From Pedobacter sp. ok626 (GTDB lineage: Bacteria > Bacteroidota > Bacteroidia > Sphingobacteriales > Sphingobacteriaceae): 64,000 nucleotides of DNA. Made by a program: the position numbers and the translations under genes. The notes under the pieces are model-generated. The model worked only from the letters and a program-made list of their open reading frames with translations, was not told the DNA's origin and did no database searches. This document shows, in pieces, positions 9,951 to 19,293 of this stretch. Within the stretch, counting starts at the first letter, position 1, and every line of letters begins with the position of its first letter. The DNA lies in contig NZ_FNEX01000002.1 of assembly GCF_900100435.1 (NCBI RefSeq), forward strand, positions 62,001-126,000, given 5' to 3'.

Positions 9951-10637
9951 ATGATTGCTATAGCGATAGATGATGAACCCATAGCTTTGGATGTAGTGCG
10001 GTCGCACGCCTCTAAGGTTCCCTTTATTGAACTTGTTGAAACCTTTACAAACGCCTTTGATGCCATAACCTTTCTTCAGAACAACAAAGCAGATCTCATT
10101 TTCCTGGATATAAAAATGCCAGACATTAATGGAATTGATTTTCTGAATAGTCTAAGCACACCTCCAATGGTAATTTTCACTACCGCCTACTCTGAACATG
10201 CAGTAAAAAGTTTCGAACTCGATGCCATTGACTATTTGCTAAAACCTTTTTCGCTTCCAAGATTCTTAAAGGCTTGTAATAAAGCTCAGGAACTTTATAG
10301 CCTCAGAAACAATTCAGGGGAGCTACAACAAGTAGCTCATATCTTTGTTAAAGACGGCTATGAGCAAATAAAGGTATCAATTAACGATATTCTTTATATT
10401 GAAGCTTCAGGAAATTACACTCAAATTCACCTGAACAACAACAGACTGCTTAGCACAAGAGTCACGCTCAACGAAATGCTGCAGTTACTGCCCTTTAAAA
10501 ATTTCATCCGCATACATCGTGCATTCATTGTCGCGAAAGAAAAGATAGCTAAGTTTGACCGCAGTCAGGTCTGGGTTGGAGACAAATCAATCCCTATTGG
10601 TGCTACATACCTACAATATCTCCAAGAATTAAGCTAA
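9951..10637 (+). CDS. LytTR-family response regulator
   Basis: 228 residues. The receiver domain begins MIAIAIDDEPIAL, has the phospho-acceptor Asp53 in LIFLDIKMPDING and the switch Lys in LLKPFSL. The LytTR DNA-binding domain spans about residues 130-228 (FVKDGYEQIKVSINDILYIEASGNYTQ and RIHRAFIVA). It is paired with the LytS kinase 9 bp upstream. LytTR domains bind direct repeats about two helical turns apart, which fits the repeats at 8364-8397 in front of this operon. Confidence 0.93.
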   Translation: MIAIAIDDEPIALDVVRSHASKVPFIELVETFTNAFDAITFLQNNKADLIFLDIKMPDINGIDFLNSLSTPPMVIFTTAYSEHAVKSFELDAIDYLLKPFSLPRFLKACNKAQELYSLRNNSGELQQVAHIFVKDGYEQIKVSINDILYIEASGNYTQIHLNNNRLLSTRVTLNEMLQLLPFKNFIRIHRAFIVAKEKIAKFDRSQVWVGDKSIPIGATYLQYLQELS

Positions 10638-10735
10638 TTTCCCGAACAAATTAAGTATCAGCAGACCGCTAATTAAATATTATCACTAATATTGTCCGTT
10701 ATTATAACTATTGATTTTAATTATCAACCTATAGC

Positions 10736-13700
10736 ATGTTTAAACTAAATTTTAAACAACAAGTATTAACAGGCTTCATTGTCTCTCTATCATTTGTTCT
10801 GTTATCAGCAATAACCTCATATTTTAGTATTGATAAACTTAACGACGACACCAAATGGCAGGGACACACCTACGATGTGATTAGCCTCGTCAAAGATATA
10901 GAGTTTCAAGTTCTCAATTCAGAAACTGGGCTCAGGGGTTATATCATGGGCGGAAAACCAGCGTATCTGATACCTTATAAGGAAAATTCTTCGAAGATTT
11001 TAAATACAATTCAGGATTTAAAAAGATCCGTTAGTGACAACTCGGCGCAGGAAACACTCATTGACTCCCTTGATTTTTACGCCCATGAGAAAGTAGAAGA
11101 AATGAAAGAATCCCTACGTACTTATGAACTAAAAGGAGAAGATATAGCTTCAATTCGTGTAATGAATGGCACTGGACTATTTTTCAAAAACAAAGTTCTT
11201 GAACTAAGCAATAAGATCATTCAGGCTGAAAAAGAATTGCTAATCAAAAGAAAAGCAAATATTCATAAAAGTAGCTTTCAAAGCGAACTTGTAGTTGTAC
11301 TCAGTTCAGTTGTCATTTTCTGTCTGATCTTGTTCCTACTATCCTATATCAGACGAACATTTGATCAGCAAAAAGAAACAGAAATTCAAATCAGAGATTC
11401 AAACCTTGAACTGGAAAAAATTTCAGCAGAGAACGAGCAAAAAAACTGGTTGCTTTTAGGAGCTACCGCAATTAATGAGGCCATGCGTGGCGAACAGGAG
11501 TTAGATGAACTGGCTACCAATATTATTACTAAAATCTGCAACTATATCAATGCCCCCATTGGCGCCTTTTTCCTAGTTAATCAAATTAAAAAGACCATTA
11601 AATTTGAAGGGGGATATGCCTGGCAGAATACAAAAAGCACCAGACATGAATATCATTTTGGTGAAGGTTTTATTGGGCAAGCGGCAGCAGAAAAGCAGAA
11701 TAAATTACTGGATAACATACCAACAGATTATATTAAAATGCATTCTGGGCTCGGGGAAGCTCCTCCCAACTGTATTTACGTAATGCCTATAGTTTTCGAA
11801 GACGAATCTATTGCCATTATTGAATTAGGACTAAATACACAACCTAATGAGACTGTCCAATTGCTGTTAAACACTGTTGCTGAAAGCATAGGTGTTGGTG
11901 TAAACAGTGCTATGGCCCGTGTTAAACTAAGAGCATTATTTGAGCAAACCCAACAGCAGGCGGAAGAACTGGAAAGCCAACAGGAAGAATTACGTACAAC
12001 AAACGAAGAACTGGTCTACAAATCTGAGCAGCTGCAAGCATCAGAAGAAGAACTAAGAGTTCAACAAGAAGAGTTACGCCAAACCAATGCAGAATTGGAA
12101 GAAAAGGCGCAACAGCTTGAAGAACGCAACATTGCCGTAAACCAAGCCAAAGAAGCGATAAGTGTAAAAGCCGAAGAACTAGAGATTTCAAGTAAGTACA
12201 AATCAGAATTCCTGGCCAATATGAGTCATGAGTTGAGAACACCATTAAACAGTATCTTAATTCTAGCACGTATTTTAAAAGAAAATCGTCCCGAAAATCT
12301 GAATGAAGATCAGATAAAATATGCAGGTGTAATTCATAATGCAGGAACTGACTTGTTAACATTGATTAATGACATCCTTGATCTGTCTAAAATCGAATCC
12401 GGAAAACTGGATCTTAGCATATCGCCATTAAAACCTGCGGACATTAAACAAGATATGGAGGCTCTATTTACGGAATTGGCCAAAAGTAAAAAAATCACTT
12501 TCCAAACCATACTTGACACAGCCTTACCCAAAGCCATTCTTACCGATCAATCGAGAGTGAAACAGGTGGTCAAAAACATGCTTTCAAATGCCTTTAAATT
12601 CACACCGGAGCATGGAGAAATTACACTCGAAATACACAAGGCAAAACCAGATACAGTCTTTTTCTCGAGTCAATTAAAAACGACAACCGAAGACGTCATT
12701 GCCATTACGGTAAAGGACACTGGAATTGGCATCCCTGCAGATAAGCAAAAGCTAATATTTGAAGCCTTCCAGCAAGCAGACGGCTCTACCAGTAGAAAAT
12801 ACGGGGGTACAGGACTAGGCTTATCTATTAGCAAGGAACTCGCGCATATCTTAGGTGGAGAGATTCAGGTTAAAAGTAAACAGGGACAAGGAAGTACATT
12901 CACTTTCTTCATTCCAAAAAATAATGAAGCGAATAATCAACATCATCAGGACACGATAGTTGAGATTGAAGAACCAACCATTACTCCCATCCTTCCCGAT
13001 CCAAAATTCATCCCAAGTCAGCCAAACGAAAAACAAAAGTTACTGATTGTTGAAGATGATCTGCCCTTTGCTGATTTACTTAATGATTATGCAAAAGAAA
13101 AAGGCTTTGCTCCTATTCTTGCACACAGTGGTGGCGTAGCCCTTGAGATGGCCTTCTCTGAGCTTCCAGATGCCATCGTGTTAGATGTGATGTTACCGGT
13201 AATGGATGGCTGGACTATCCTTAAAAAATTAAAAGCTGATCCAAGAACCAAACACATCCCTGTTCACATGATGTCAGCAGGGAATGAAAAAGTGGGAAAA
13301 GCCAAAAAAGAAGGAGCCATTGGCTTTCTGAAAAAACCAACAGAAAAAGAACAACTCGATGAAGCATTCGAACTACTAAGTGCTGCTCATTTAAAATACA
13401 ACTTAAACACCGTGCTTGTTATTGAAGATCAGGAATTGCATAGCACCATCCTAACGCAACAATTAACAGAAAGAGGTGTCGAAGTAAAACAAGCTTTTAC
13501 CGGTAAAGAAGCACTAACCCTTTTGGAGCAACATACTTTTGATTGTATTATCCTCGACCTCAAACTTCCGGATATTTCAGGGTTCGAATTGCTGGATATC
13601 ATCAAAGCTCGTCCAGACTGCGCTCATATCCCGGTAATCATCAATACCGCGATGGAATTGGATGAGGAGAAAATGGCTCATATCATGAAGTACACCGAAG

Positions 13701-14218
13701 CTATGGTCCTAAAATCGAATAAATCTAACGATAGACTAATAGATGAGGTGAGTTTGTTTATGAACAAGCTAAAACAAGATGGTCCTGTCACCTCAGCTAC
13801 CATCAGCAAACATCATAGCGGCAAAACTTCCTCTACAATGGAAAAGGTTTTGAAGGATAAAACCATTTTGATCACAGACGATGATATGCGTAATATATTC
13901 GCACTATCCAGTGCTCTACAAGCCTATGATTTAAAAATTGTTATCGCAAATAATGGCCGAGAAGCCATAGAGAAGCTAGAATCCAATCAGATTGATCTTG
14001 TACTCATGGACATCATGATGCCTGAAATGGATGGCTATGAAGCCATGAGAATCATTAGAAGCAAAAAAGATTTTGCCAGGTTGCCTATCATTGCCTTAAC
14101 TGCTAAAGCAATGAAAAATGATAAAGAAAAGTGTATTGAAGCAGGGGCCAATGACTATATCTCCAAACCGGTAGATATGGATAAGTTACTTTCAATGTTA
14201 AGAGTTTGGCTAAGCTAA
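10736..14218 (+). CDS. CHASE3-GAF hybrid histidine kinase with three receiver domains
   Basis: 1160 residues. In order: a transmembrane helix (about 10-30), an all-helical CHASE3 sensor (about 40-175, including LNSETGLRGYIMGG), a second transmembrane helix (about 182-206), a GAF domain (about 235-390), a long Gln/Glu-rich coiled coil (about 395-480), HisKA with His498 in MSHELRTPLNS, an ATPase domain with GTGLGLSISKEL, then receiver domains with acceptors Asp817, Asp941 and Asp1092. The linker near residue 730-760 is Pro-rich. CheR follows after a 1-bp gap and a second hybrid kinase after that, so the three are co-transcribed. Multi-receiver kinases of this kind usually run phosphorelays; no output domain is present in this protein. 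Confidence 0.93.
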   Translation: MFKLNFKQQVLTGFIVSLSFVLLSAITSYFSIDKLNDDTKWQGHTYDVISLVKDIEFQVLNSETGLRGYIMGGKPAYLIPYKENSSKILNTIQDLKRSVSDNSAQETLIDSLDFYAHEKVEEMKESLRTYELKGEDIASIRVMNGTGLFFKNKVLELSNKIIQAEKELLIKRKANIHKSSFQSELVVVLSSVVIFCLILFLLSYIRRTFDQQKETEIQIRDSNLELEKISAENEQKNWLLLGATAINEAMRGEQELDELATNIITKICNYINAPIGAFFLVNQIKKTIKFEGGYAWQNTKSTRHEYHFGEGFIGQAAAEKQNKLLDNIPTDYIKMHSGLGEAPPNCIYVMPIVFEDESIAIIELGLNTQPNETVQLLLNTVAESIGVGVNSAMARVKLRALFEQTQQQAEELESQQEELRTTNEELVYKSEQLQASEEELRVQQEELRQTNAELEEKAQQLEERNIAVNQAKEAISVKAEELEISSKYKSEFLANMSHELRTPLNSILILARILKENRPENLNEDQIKYAGVIHNAGTDLLTLINDILDLSKIESGKLDLSISPLKPADIKQDMEALFTELAKSKKITFQTILDTALPKAILTDQSRVKQVVKNMLSNAFKFTPEHGEITLEIHKAKPDTVFFSSQLKTTTEDVIAITVKDTGIGIPADKQKLIFEAFQQADGSTSRKYGGTGLGLSISKELAHILGGEIQVKSKQGQGSTFTFFIPKNNEANNQHHQDTIVEIEEPTITPILPDPKFIPSQPNEKQKLLIVEDDLPFADLLNDYAKEKGFAPILAHSGGVALEMAFSELPDAIVLDVMLPVMDGWTILKKLKADPRTKHIPVHMMSAGNEKVGKAKKEGAIGFLKKPTEKEQLDEAFELLSAAHLKYNLNTVLVIEDQELHSTILTQQLTERGVEVKQAFTGKEALTLLEQHTFDCIILDLKLPDISGFELLDIIKARPDCAHIPVIINTAMELDEEKMAHIMKYTEAMVLKSNKSNDRLIDEVSLFMNKLKQDGPVTSATISKHHSGKTSSTMEKVLKDKTILITDDDMRNIFALSSALQAYDLKIVIANNGREAIEKLESNQIDLVLMDIMMPEMDGYEAMRIIRSKKDFARLPIIALTAKAMKNDKEKCIEAGANDYISKPVDMDKLLSMLRVWLS

Positions 14219-14219
14219 G

Positions 14220-15044
14220 ATGAATAACGATACCGACACCATTACCTATGAAGAACTGGATAACCTGATCATCTTCATAAAAAACATTCATGGTTTTGAT
14301 TTCAGCGACTATTCTGCTGCCTCCTTAAAAAGAAGGGTAACCAGAATCATGGAGTTGCAAAAACTAAGCTTGTTCGACTTACGTACCCTGTTAACCAATG
14401 ATCAAGATTATTTTGAGTCATTTTTAATCGAGATAACCGTTAATGTAACCGAAATGTTTAGAGATCCATCCTTCTACAAATCGGTAACTACCAATGTCAT
14501 CCCATATTTAAATTCCTATCAAAGGATTAAAGTCTGGAATGCAGGCTGCTCTACAGGAGAAGAGCTCTATTCTTTTGCGATCATGTTCGCCGAAGCAAAT
14601 TTATACGACCGTTGCTTTTTTTACGGTACAGACATTAACTCCGATGTATTGGAAGAAGCAAAAAACGGGATTTACAACTTGCAGAAGATGAAACAATACG
14701 CTGAGAATTTTCAGAAAACCGAAACAACAAACACATTATCTAATTATTATACGGCAAAGTATAACGCTGCATCGATTAATCATTCCTTAAAAAAGAATAT
14801 TCTCTTTTCTGTACATAATCTAGCTTCAGATGGGGTATTTAATGAGTTCCAGGTAATTTCTTGCCGCAACGTCCTTATTTATTTCAACATCGAACTACAA
14901 AAAAGAGTCATAGAGTTATTTTACAATAGTTTAGCTAATTTTGGTTTTTTATGTCTTGGGTCAAAAGAGACATTAAGAAGTACTGAATTGGGCCGCTTTA
15001 AAGTAATTGACAAAAAGAACAACATTTACCAAAAAATAGCATAG
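14220..15044 (+). CDS. cheR: CheR-family protein-glutamate methyltransferase
   Basis: 274 residues with the helical CheR N-terminal domain (YSAASLKRRVTRIM, the Arg-rich helix that contacts chemoreceptors) and a SAM-binding domain with VWNAGCSTGEELYSFA and SCRNVLIYFN. The N-terminus begins 1 bp after the upstream kinase stop codon, indicating tight translational linkage. No CheB, CheA, CheW or chemoreceptor gene is present here, and gliding bacteria of this group lack flagellar chemotaxis. The substrate may therefore be a kinase signalling helix, such as the coiled coil of the neighbouring hybrid kinase; that is inference. Confidence 0.88.
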   Translation: MNNDTDTITYEELDNLIIFIKNIHGFDFSDYSAASLKRRVTRIMELQKLSLFDLRTLLTNDQDYFESFLIEITVNVTEMFRDPSFYKSVTTNVIPYLNSYQRIKVWNAGCSTGEELYSFAIMFAEANLYDRCFFYGTDINSDVLEEAKNGIYNLQKMKQYAENFQKTETTNTLSNYYTAKYNAASINHSLKKNILFSVHNLASDGVFNEFQVISCRNVLIYFNIELQKRVIELFYNSLANFGFLCLGSKETLRSTELGRFKVIDKKNNIYQKIA

Positions 15045-15075
15045 TGTTTAAACCCGCTGAATTAATAAAAAAAGC

Positions 15076-16668
15076 ATGGAAAAAATTAACATATTAATTG
15101 TTGATGACAGACCCGAAAATATTATCGCCCTTGAAGCTCTTCTGCAAAGAAATGATATTAATATAATCAGTACCACCAATCCCAATGAAGCCCTTAGGTT
15201 ATCTTGGGAAATGGATATTGCCATTGCATTGATTGATGTTCAAATGCCTGAAATGGACGGGTTCGAATTGGTAGAAATCTTAAAAAGCAACCCCAGAACT
15301 AAAGAGATACTCGTCATATTTGTGACCGCCATATCCAAAGAAACTAAGCATGCGGTTAAAGGATTAAATACCGGCGCCGTTGATTACCTATATAAACCCT
15401 TAGACCCCTATATTACCTCTGCTAAGGTTGACTCATTTATCCAATTTGTCAGAAATCAAAGAGAAGTAAAAACCAAGAATAAAGAGCTTGAAGCCAATCA
15501 GAAAGAACTGATCAAAGCAAAAGATCTGGCCGAGCAAGGCAGACGCATTAAAGATAACTTTTTGGCCAATATGAGCCACGAGATCCGGACGCCAATTAAC
15601 GGAATTATTGGAATCACTCAACTTCTAAAAAAAACTACCCTTAGCGATGAGCAGCTTGAGATGGTTAACCTACTAGAAGTTTCTTCTAACTCCTTACTTG
15701 GGGTCATCAATGATGTCCTTGACCTATCGAAAATAGAATCCGGAAAGTTTAAAATCAGTAGAGCACCTACAGACATCGTTAAAATATGCGAAGCGGTTGT
15801 AGACCTGCTACGTATCCCTTCGGTTGAAAAGAAACTTGAGTTAAGCATACATCTTGATCCTGAACTACCAAAAATGATTCATGCCGATTCTCTTCGTTTA
15901 AATCAGATCTTGATGAATCTAATTGGCAATGCCATTAAATTTACGCATGAAGGTTCTGTAAGCTTAAAGGTGGAGATATTGGACAGAAAAGGGAACAATG
16001 TTCATCTCAAATTTTCTGTTATAGATTCGGGTATCGGCATCGCAAAAGAGAACATTGATAAGATTTTTGAAACTTTTGAGCAGGCAGATGAACAAACCAC
16101 CATTAAATTTGGAGGTACCGGTTTAGGACTCTCCATTGTTAAAAACCTCGCAAAACTTAAAGGAGGTCTACTTGAAGTGCAAAGTGAAGAATTTAAGGGG
16201 AGCACTTTTTGTTTTACCAACTGGTATGAAATATTTAAAGAAACTACCGTGGATAAAAAACCTACAGAAGAAAAATTGACACCACTTAGCAACACCAAAA
16301 TTCTTGTTGCTGAAGACAACCCCATTAATAAATTTCTGATTACCAAAATCCTGCAAAGCTGGCAGATTGAAATGGATGTCGTAGAAAACGGAAAAGAGGC
16401 ATTAGAAAAACTAAGAGAGAACGATTACGACCTTATCCTAATGGATACCTTTATGCCGGTAATGAATGGATTAGAAGCCATCAAACTGATTCGCGAAGGT
16501 TATGCAAGTGGAAAAGAAAACATTCCCATTATCACATTCTCTGCCGCAGTGATGGATACGGATAAAGAAACAGCCATAGCTGCCGGTGCCAATGATGTAA
16601 TTAGTAAACCATTTGAACCAACTGTATTACACAAAAAAATACAGGAATATACTAAGGTTATTGGTTAA
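15076..16668 (+). CDS. REC-histidine kinase-REC hybrid signalling protein
   Basis: 530 residues, no membrane segment. N-terminal receiver with Asp54 (ALIDVQMPEMDG), a short coiled coil, HisKA with His168 (MSHEIRTPING), ATPase domain with GTGLGLSIVKNL, and a C-terminal receiver with VAEDNPINKF and Asp457 (LILMDTFMPVMNG). The protein can accept phosphate from another kinase at its first receiver and so probably works downstream of the CHASE3 kinase encoded two genes before. It begins 31 bp after cheR. The last 11 bp overlap the 3' end of pth on the other strand. Confidence 0.92.
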   Translation: MEKINILIVDDRPENIIALEALLQRNDINIISTTNPNEALRLSWEMDIAIALIDVQMPEMDGFELVEILKSNPRTKEILVIFVTAISKETKHAVKGLNTGAVDYLYKPLDPYITSAKVDSFIQFVRNQREVKTKNKELEANQKELIKAKDLAEQGRRIKDNFLANMSHEIRTPINGIIGITQLLKKTTLSDEQLEMVNLLEVSSNSLLGVINDVLDLSKIESGKFKISRAPTDIVKICEAVVDLLRIPSVEKKLELSIHLDPELPKMIHADSLRLNQILMNLIGNAIKFTHEGSVSLKVEILDRKGNNVHLKFSVIDSGIGIAKENIDKIFETFEQADEQTTIKFGGTGLGLSIVKNLAKLKGGLLEVQSEEFKGSTFCFTNWYEIFKETTVDKKPTEEKLTPLSNTKILVAEDNPINKFLITKILQSWQIEMDVVENGKEALEKLRENDYDLILMDTFMPVMNGLEAIKLIREGYASGKENIPIITFSAAVMDTDKETAIAAGANDVISKPFEPTVLHKKIQEYTKVIG

Positions 16669-17218
16669 AAGCGGTCATAGTTTTAGCAGGACCGACAGTA
16701 ACAAAGCTTTTGATCAGCTCTGTACTTCTATCTATCAATGCGGGTAATTCCGGTAACTCATCTTTATCAAAAGGGGACAGCACATAATCGGCTTGTTGTC
16801 CTCTACCAAAATTGTCGCTGATACCAAAGCGTAAGCGTGGATAACCTTGTCCGCCACAAAGCCCCTCAATGCTTTTTAAGCCATTATGTCCAGCGCTGCT
16901 ACCTTGTAATTTCAGGCGCAATTTGCCCAAAGGCAAAGCCAGATCATCAACGATAACCAGTACGTTCTCTAGGGGAATTTTTAATTCCTGCATGTAATAG
17001 TTTACCGCCTTACCACTTAGGTTCATATAAGTTGTTGGTTTAATCACATGTAGCTTTCTACCTTTAAAACCAACCTCAGCATAATAAGCCAGGCGAGTAT
17101 TCGTAAATGTTCCCTCCTGCTGCTTTACCAGCTCGTCAGCAATCATAAAACCAATGTTATGGCGGGTATACGCATATTCAGGACCAATGTTCCCTAAACC
17201 AACAATTAAGTATCTCAT
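16658..17218 (-). CDS. pth: Peptidyl-tRNA hydrolase
   Basis: 186 residues, the normal length. The active-site His20 is in YAYTRHNIGF; the tRNA-binding PTTYMNLSGKAV and the catalytic-Asp segment VIVDDLALPLGKLRL are present, as is GSSAGHNGLKSIE. The enzyme frees tRNA from stalled peptidyl-tRNA. It lies downstream of rplY with a terminator between them (17246-17279), so it may have its own promoter or rely on read-through. Its 3' end overlaps the convergent hybrid kinase gene by 11 bp. Confidence 0.96.
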   Translation of the reverse strand: MRYLIVGLGNIGPEYAYTRHNIGFMIADELVKQQEGTFTNTRLAYYAEVGFKGRKLHVIKPTTYMNLSGKAVNYYMQELKIPLENVLVIVDDLALPLGKLRLKLQGSSAGHNGLKSIEGLCGGQGYPRLRFGISDNFGRGQQADYVLSPFDKDELPELPALIDRSTELIKSFVTVGPAKTMTAFNQ

Positions 17219-17245
17219 CTTGCCACAAATATAATAGTAAATACA

Positions 17246-17279
17246 AAAAAAAGCAGCACCGATTGGGTGCTGCTTTTTA
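17246..17279 (-). terminator. Intrinsic terminator downstream of rplY
   Basis: A 9-bp stem, AGCAGCACC (17252-17260) with GGTGCTGCT (17266-17274) and a 5-nt loop, is flanked by A runs on one side and T runs on the other. On the minus strand the stem is followed by a run of T, so it ends rplY transcripts 23 bp after the stop codon. Confidence 0.8.
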
Positions 17280-17301
17280 TATTTAAACTGCTAAGCAAGA
17301 A

Positions 17302-17880
17302 TTATTTTTTTCCAGCTGCTTGTTCTGCTTGTTTTAAAGCTCTTGACATACCAACTGAAACGATAGTATCTTCACCTGTGTTAGTGATAGTGTAGTTACC
17401 TTTTGCAAGATCACGTACACGGAACAAGTTACCAACTTCCATTTTAGCGATGCTCACTTCAATTGTTTGAGGCATATCTTTAGGGAATGCTCTAACACGA
17501 AGTTTACGTAATTTTTGAACTAATTTACCACCCATTTTAACACCTGGAGAAGTACCAGTAATTTTAACAGGGATTTCCATTAAGATTTCTTTGTCATCAA
17601 ATAACTGAAGAAAATCTACGTGCATTAACACTTCTGTTAATGGGTGAAATTGTAATTCTTTAATGATAGCTTTCAATTTAGTACCATTAACTTCAATTTC
17701 AATAAAGTTTGCTTCTGGAGTGTATATAGCATCCTTCAAATCAGTGATTAAAACAGCAAAGTGAATTTGCTCTTTACCACCATACAATACTGCAGGAACT
17801 TTACCTTCGTAGCGAAGCTCTTTAGCATCGCGTTTCCCTACGTTCTCTCTTGGAGAACCGCTAATTGCGATTGTTTTCAT
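17302..17880 (-). CDS. rplY: 50S ribosomal protein L25/general stress protein Ctc
   Basis: 192 residues: an N-terminal L25 domain (about 1-95; MKTIAISGSPRENVGKRDAKELRYEGKVPAVLYGG) that binds 5S rRNA, plus a TL5-like C-terminal beta domain (about 96-180), the long CTC form. Downstream of prs by 27 bp, an arrangement shared by many Bacteroidota (prs-rplY-pth). A strong terminator follows. Confidence 0.95.
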   Translation of the reverse strand: MKTIAISGSPRENVGKRDAKELRYEGKVPAVLYGGKEQIHFAVLITDLKDAIYTPEANFIEIEVNGTKLKAIIKELQFHPLTEVLMHVDFLQLFDDKEILMEIPVKITGTSPGVKMGGKLVQKLRKLRVRAFPKDMPQTIEVSIAKMEVGNLFRVRDLAKGNYTITNTGEDTIVSVGMSRALKQAEQAAGKK

Positions 17881-17907
17881 TTTTATTTATTTTATTTGTT
17901 ATAATTC

Positions 17908-18849
17908 TTAAACATTAAAAAGGTCACTAATAGATCCATGCTCATTTACATTGGCAATTGCTTTTGCAAATAATGGAGCAGTAGTAAGCACTCTTATTTT
18001 TGCACTTTCCTGTTTTAAAGGAATCGTATCCGTAACAATCAACTCAGTCAACATTGAGTTCTCAATAGTTTCATAAGCTTTACCTGATAATACAGGGTGT
18101 GTACAAACCGCTCTTACACTGTTCGCACCTTTTTCCATGATCAAAGCAGCTGCTTTAGCCAAGGTACCAGCGGTATCGCAAATATCGTCAATCAAAACAA
18201 CATCCTGTCCTACTACATCACCGATGATCGACATAGACTCAATTTCGTTTGCACGTTTACGTCTCTTATCACAAATTACTACCTCTGCATTAAAGAACTT
18301 TGCAAAAGTACGAGCACGATAAGAACCACCCATATCTGGTGAAGCGATTATTAAGTTTTCCAGTCCCAAACTTTTAATATAAGGAACAAAGATGACAGAA
18401 CCATCAAGGTGATCAACCGGGATATCAAAAAATCCCTGTATCTGTGCAGCGTGAAGATCCATAGTCATGATTCTGTGGATACCCGCAGATTTCAGTAGAT
18501 TAGCCACCAATTTAGCACCTATTGCCACCCTTGGTTTATCTTTTCTATCTTGTCTTGCCAAACCATAGTAAGGAACAACTGCAGTAATGTAATGTGCTGA
18601 AGCCCTTTTCGCAGCATCAACCATTAGCAACAATTCCATTAAATTATCAGAAGGTTGGTAAGTAGACTGTATGATAAAAACATCACAACCACGTACAGTT
18701 TCATCATAAGAAGGCTGAAACTCACCGTCGCTAAACTTATTTAAAGTTACATCGCCAAGTGGTTTGCCGTATTGTTCGGCAATTCGTTTTGCTAATTCTT
18801 TTGTACCTGTTCCGGCAAAAAGTTTAACGGGATTAAATTGCAATGGCAT
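17908..18849 (-). CDS. prs: Ribose-phosphate pyrophosphokinase
   Basis: 313 residues, normal length. Landmarks are KFSDGEFQPSYDETVRG, MDLHAAQIQGFFDIPVDHL and the PRPP-binding loop VVLIDDICDTAGTL. The enzyme makes PRPP from ribose-5-phosphate and ATP for nucleotide, His and Trp synthesis. Followed by rplY and pth. Upstream lies the terminator of the tRNA-Gln gene; the best promoter-like match (TACCTTCG at about 18855-18862 on the minus strand) falls between that terminator and the start codon. Confidence 0.97.
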   Translation of the reverse strand: MPLQFNPVKLFAGTGTKELAKRIAEQYGKPLGDVTLNKFSDGEFQPSYDETVRGCDVFIIQSTYQPSDNLMELLLMVDAAKRASAHYITAVVPYYGLARQDRKDKPRVAIGAKLVANLLKSAGIHRIMTMDLHAAQIQGFFDIPVDHLDGSVIFVPYIKSLGLENLIIASPDMGGSYRARTFAKFFNAEVVICDKRRKRANEIESMSIIGDVVGQDVVLIDDICDTAGTLAKAAALIMEKGANSVRAVCTHPVLSGKAYETIENSMLTELIVTDTIPLKQESAKIRVLTTAPLFAKAIANVNEHGSISDLFNV

Positions 18850-18874
18850 GATCGAAGGTATATCAATGCTGGTT

Positions 18875-18910
18875 AAAAAAAATCGGATTGTGAACTAAAC
18901 CACAATCCGA
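18875..18910 (-). terminator. Intrinsic terminator of tRNA-Gln
   Basis: A 10-bp stem TCGGATTGTG (18883-18892) with CACAATCCGA (18901-18910), loop of 8 nt, followed on the minus strand by eight T (18875-18882). It lies about 10 bp past the tRNA 3' end. Confidence 0.85.
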
Positions 18911-18920
18911 ATATTGTTAG

Positions 18921-18991
18921 TTGCCCCACCAGGATTCGAACCTAGACAAACGGTACCAAAAACCGTTGTACTACCTTTATACTATAGGGCA
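18921..18991 (-). tRNA. tRNA-Gln (anticodon TTG)
   Basis: The minus strand reads 5' TGCCCTA, D arm, anticodon stem ACGGT/ACCGT around loop TTTTGGT (anticodon TTG, codon CAA), TTCGAAT in the T loop, and 3' TGGGGCA plus discriminator A. The acceptor stem pairs 7 of 7 with one G-T. The CCA end is not encoded. A near-perfect promoter is upstream (19040-19070) and a terminator directly downstream, so it is an independent transcription unit. Confidence 0.95.
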
Positions 18992-19039
18992 ATCTTTCCG
19001 TTTAAAAGCTTCTGATTAGAGTTGCTTTGAAAGGGAATG

Positions 19040-19070
19040 CAAATGTACGCACATTTTTGAATTTTGCAAA
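19040..19070 (-). promoter_or_regulatory. Bacteroidota-type promoter of tRNA-Gln
   Basis: On the minus strand TTTG (19067-19070), 19 nt spacer, then TACATTTG (19040-19047). Both boxes match the TTTG/TAnnTTTG consensus without mismatch. Confidence 0.75.
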
Positions 19071-19293
19071 TACAAACTCAAAAAAACTCGAATTATTTCA
19101 AGTCTATTTTCTACCTCTCAAAATAACCACTTAAAAATGAGCAATTTGTTTCTATAAAAAAACAATTATTTTTTTTGAAAAAATTCACCTCAGCTATCTT
19201 AACGATAACTTTAGCTACATTATAGTGTATGTAAGACGGAAAATGACAAAATGCAATGCTCTTGACGAAAATTCTTCACAAGATTAAGGTTTC

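Noticed and set aside
11922-12362. 146-codon minus-strand open frame opposite the hybrid kinase.
   Set aside because: It is the reverse of the Gln/Glu-rich coiled coil, giving a Leu-rich artefact.
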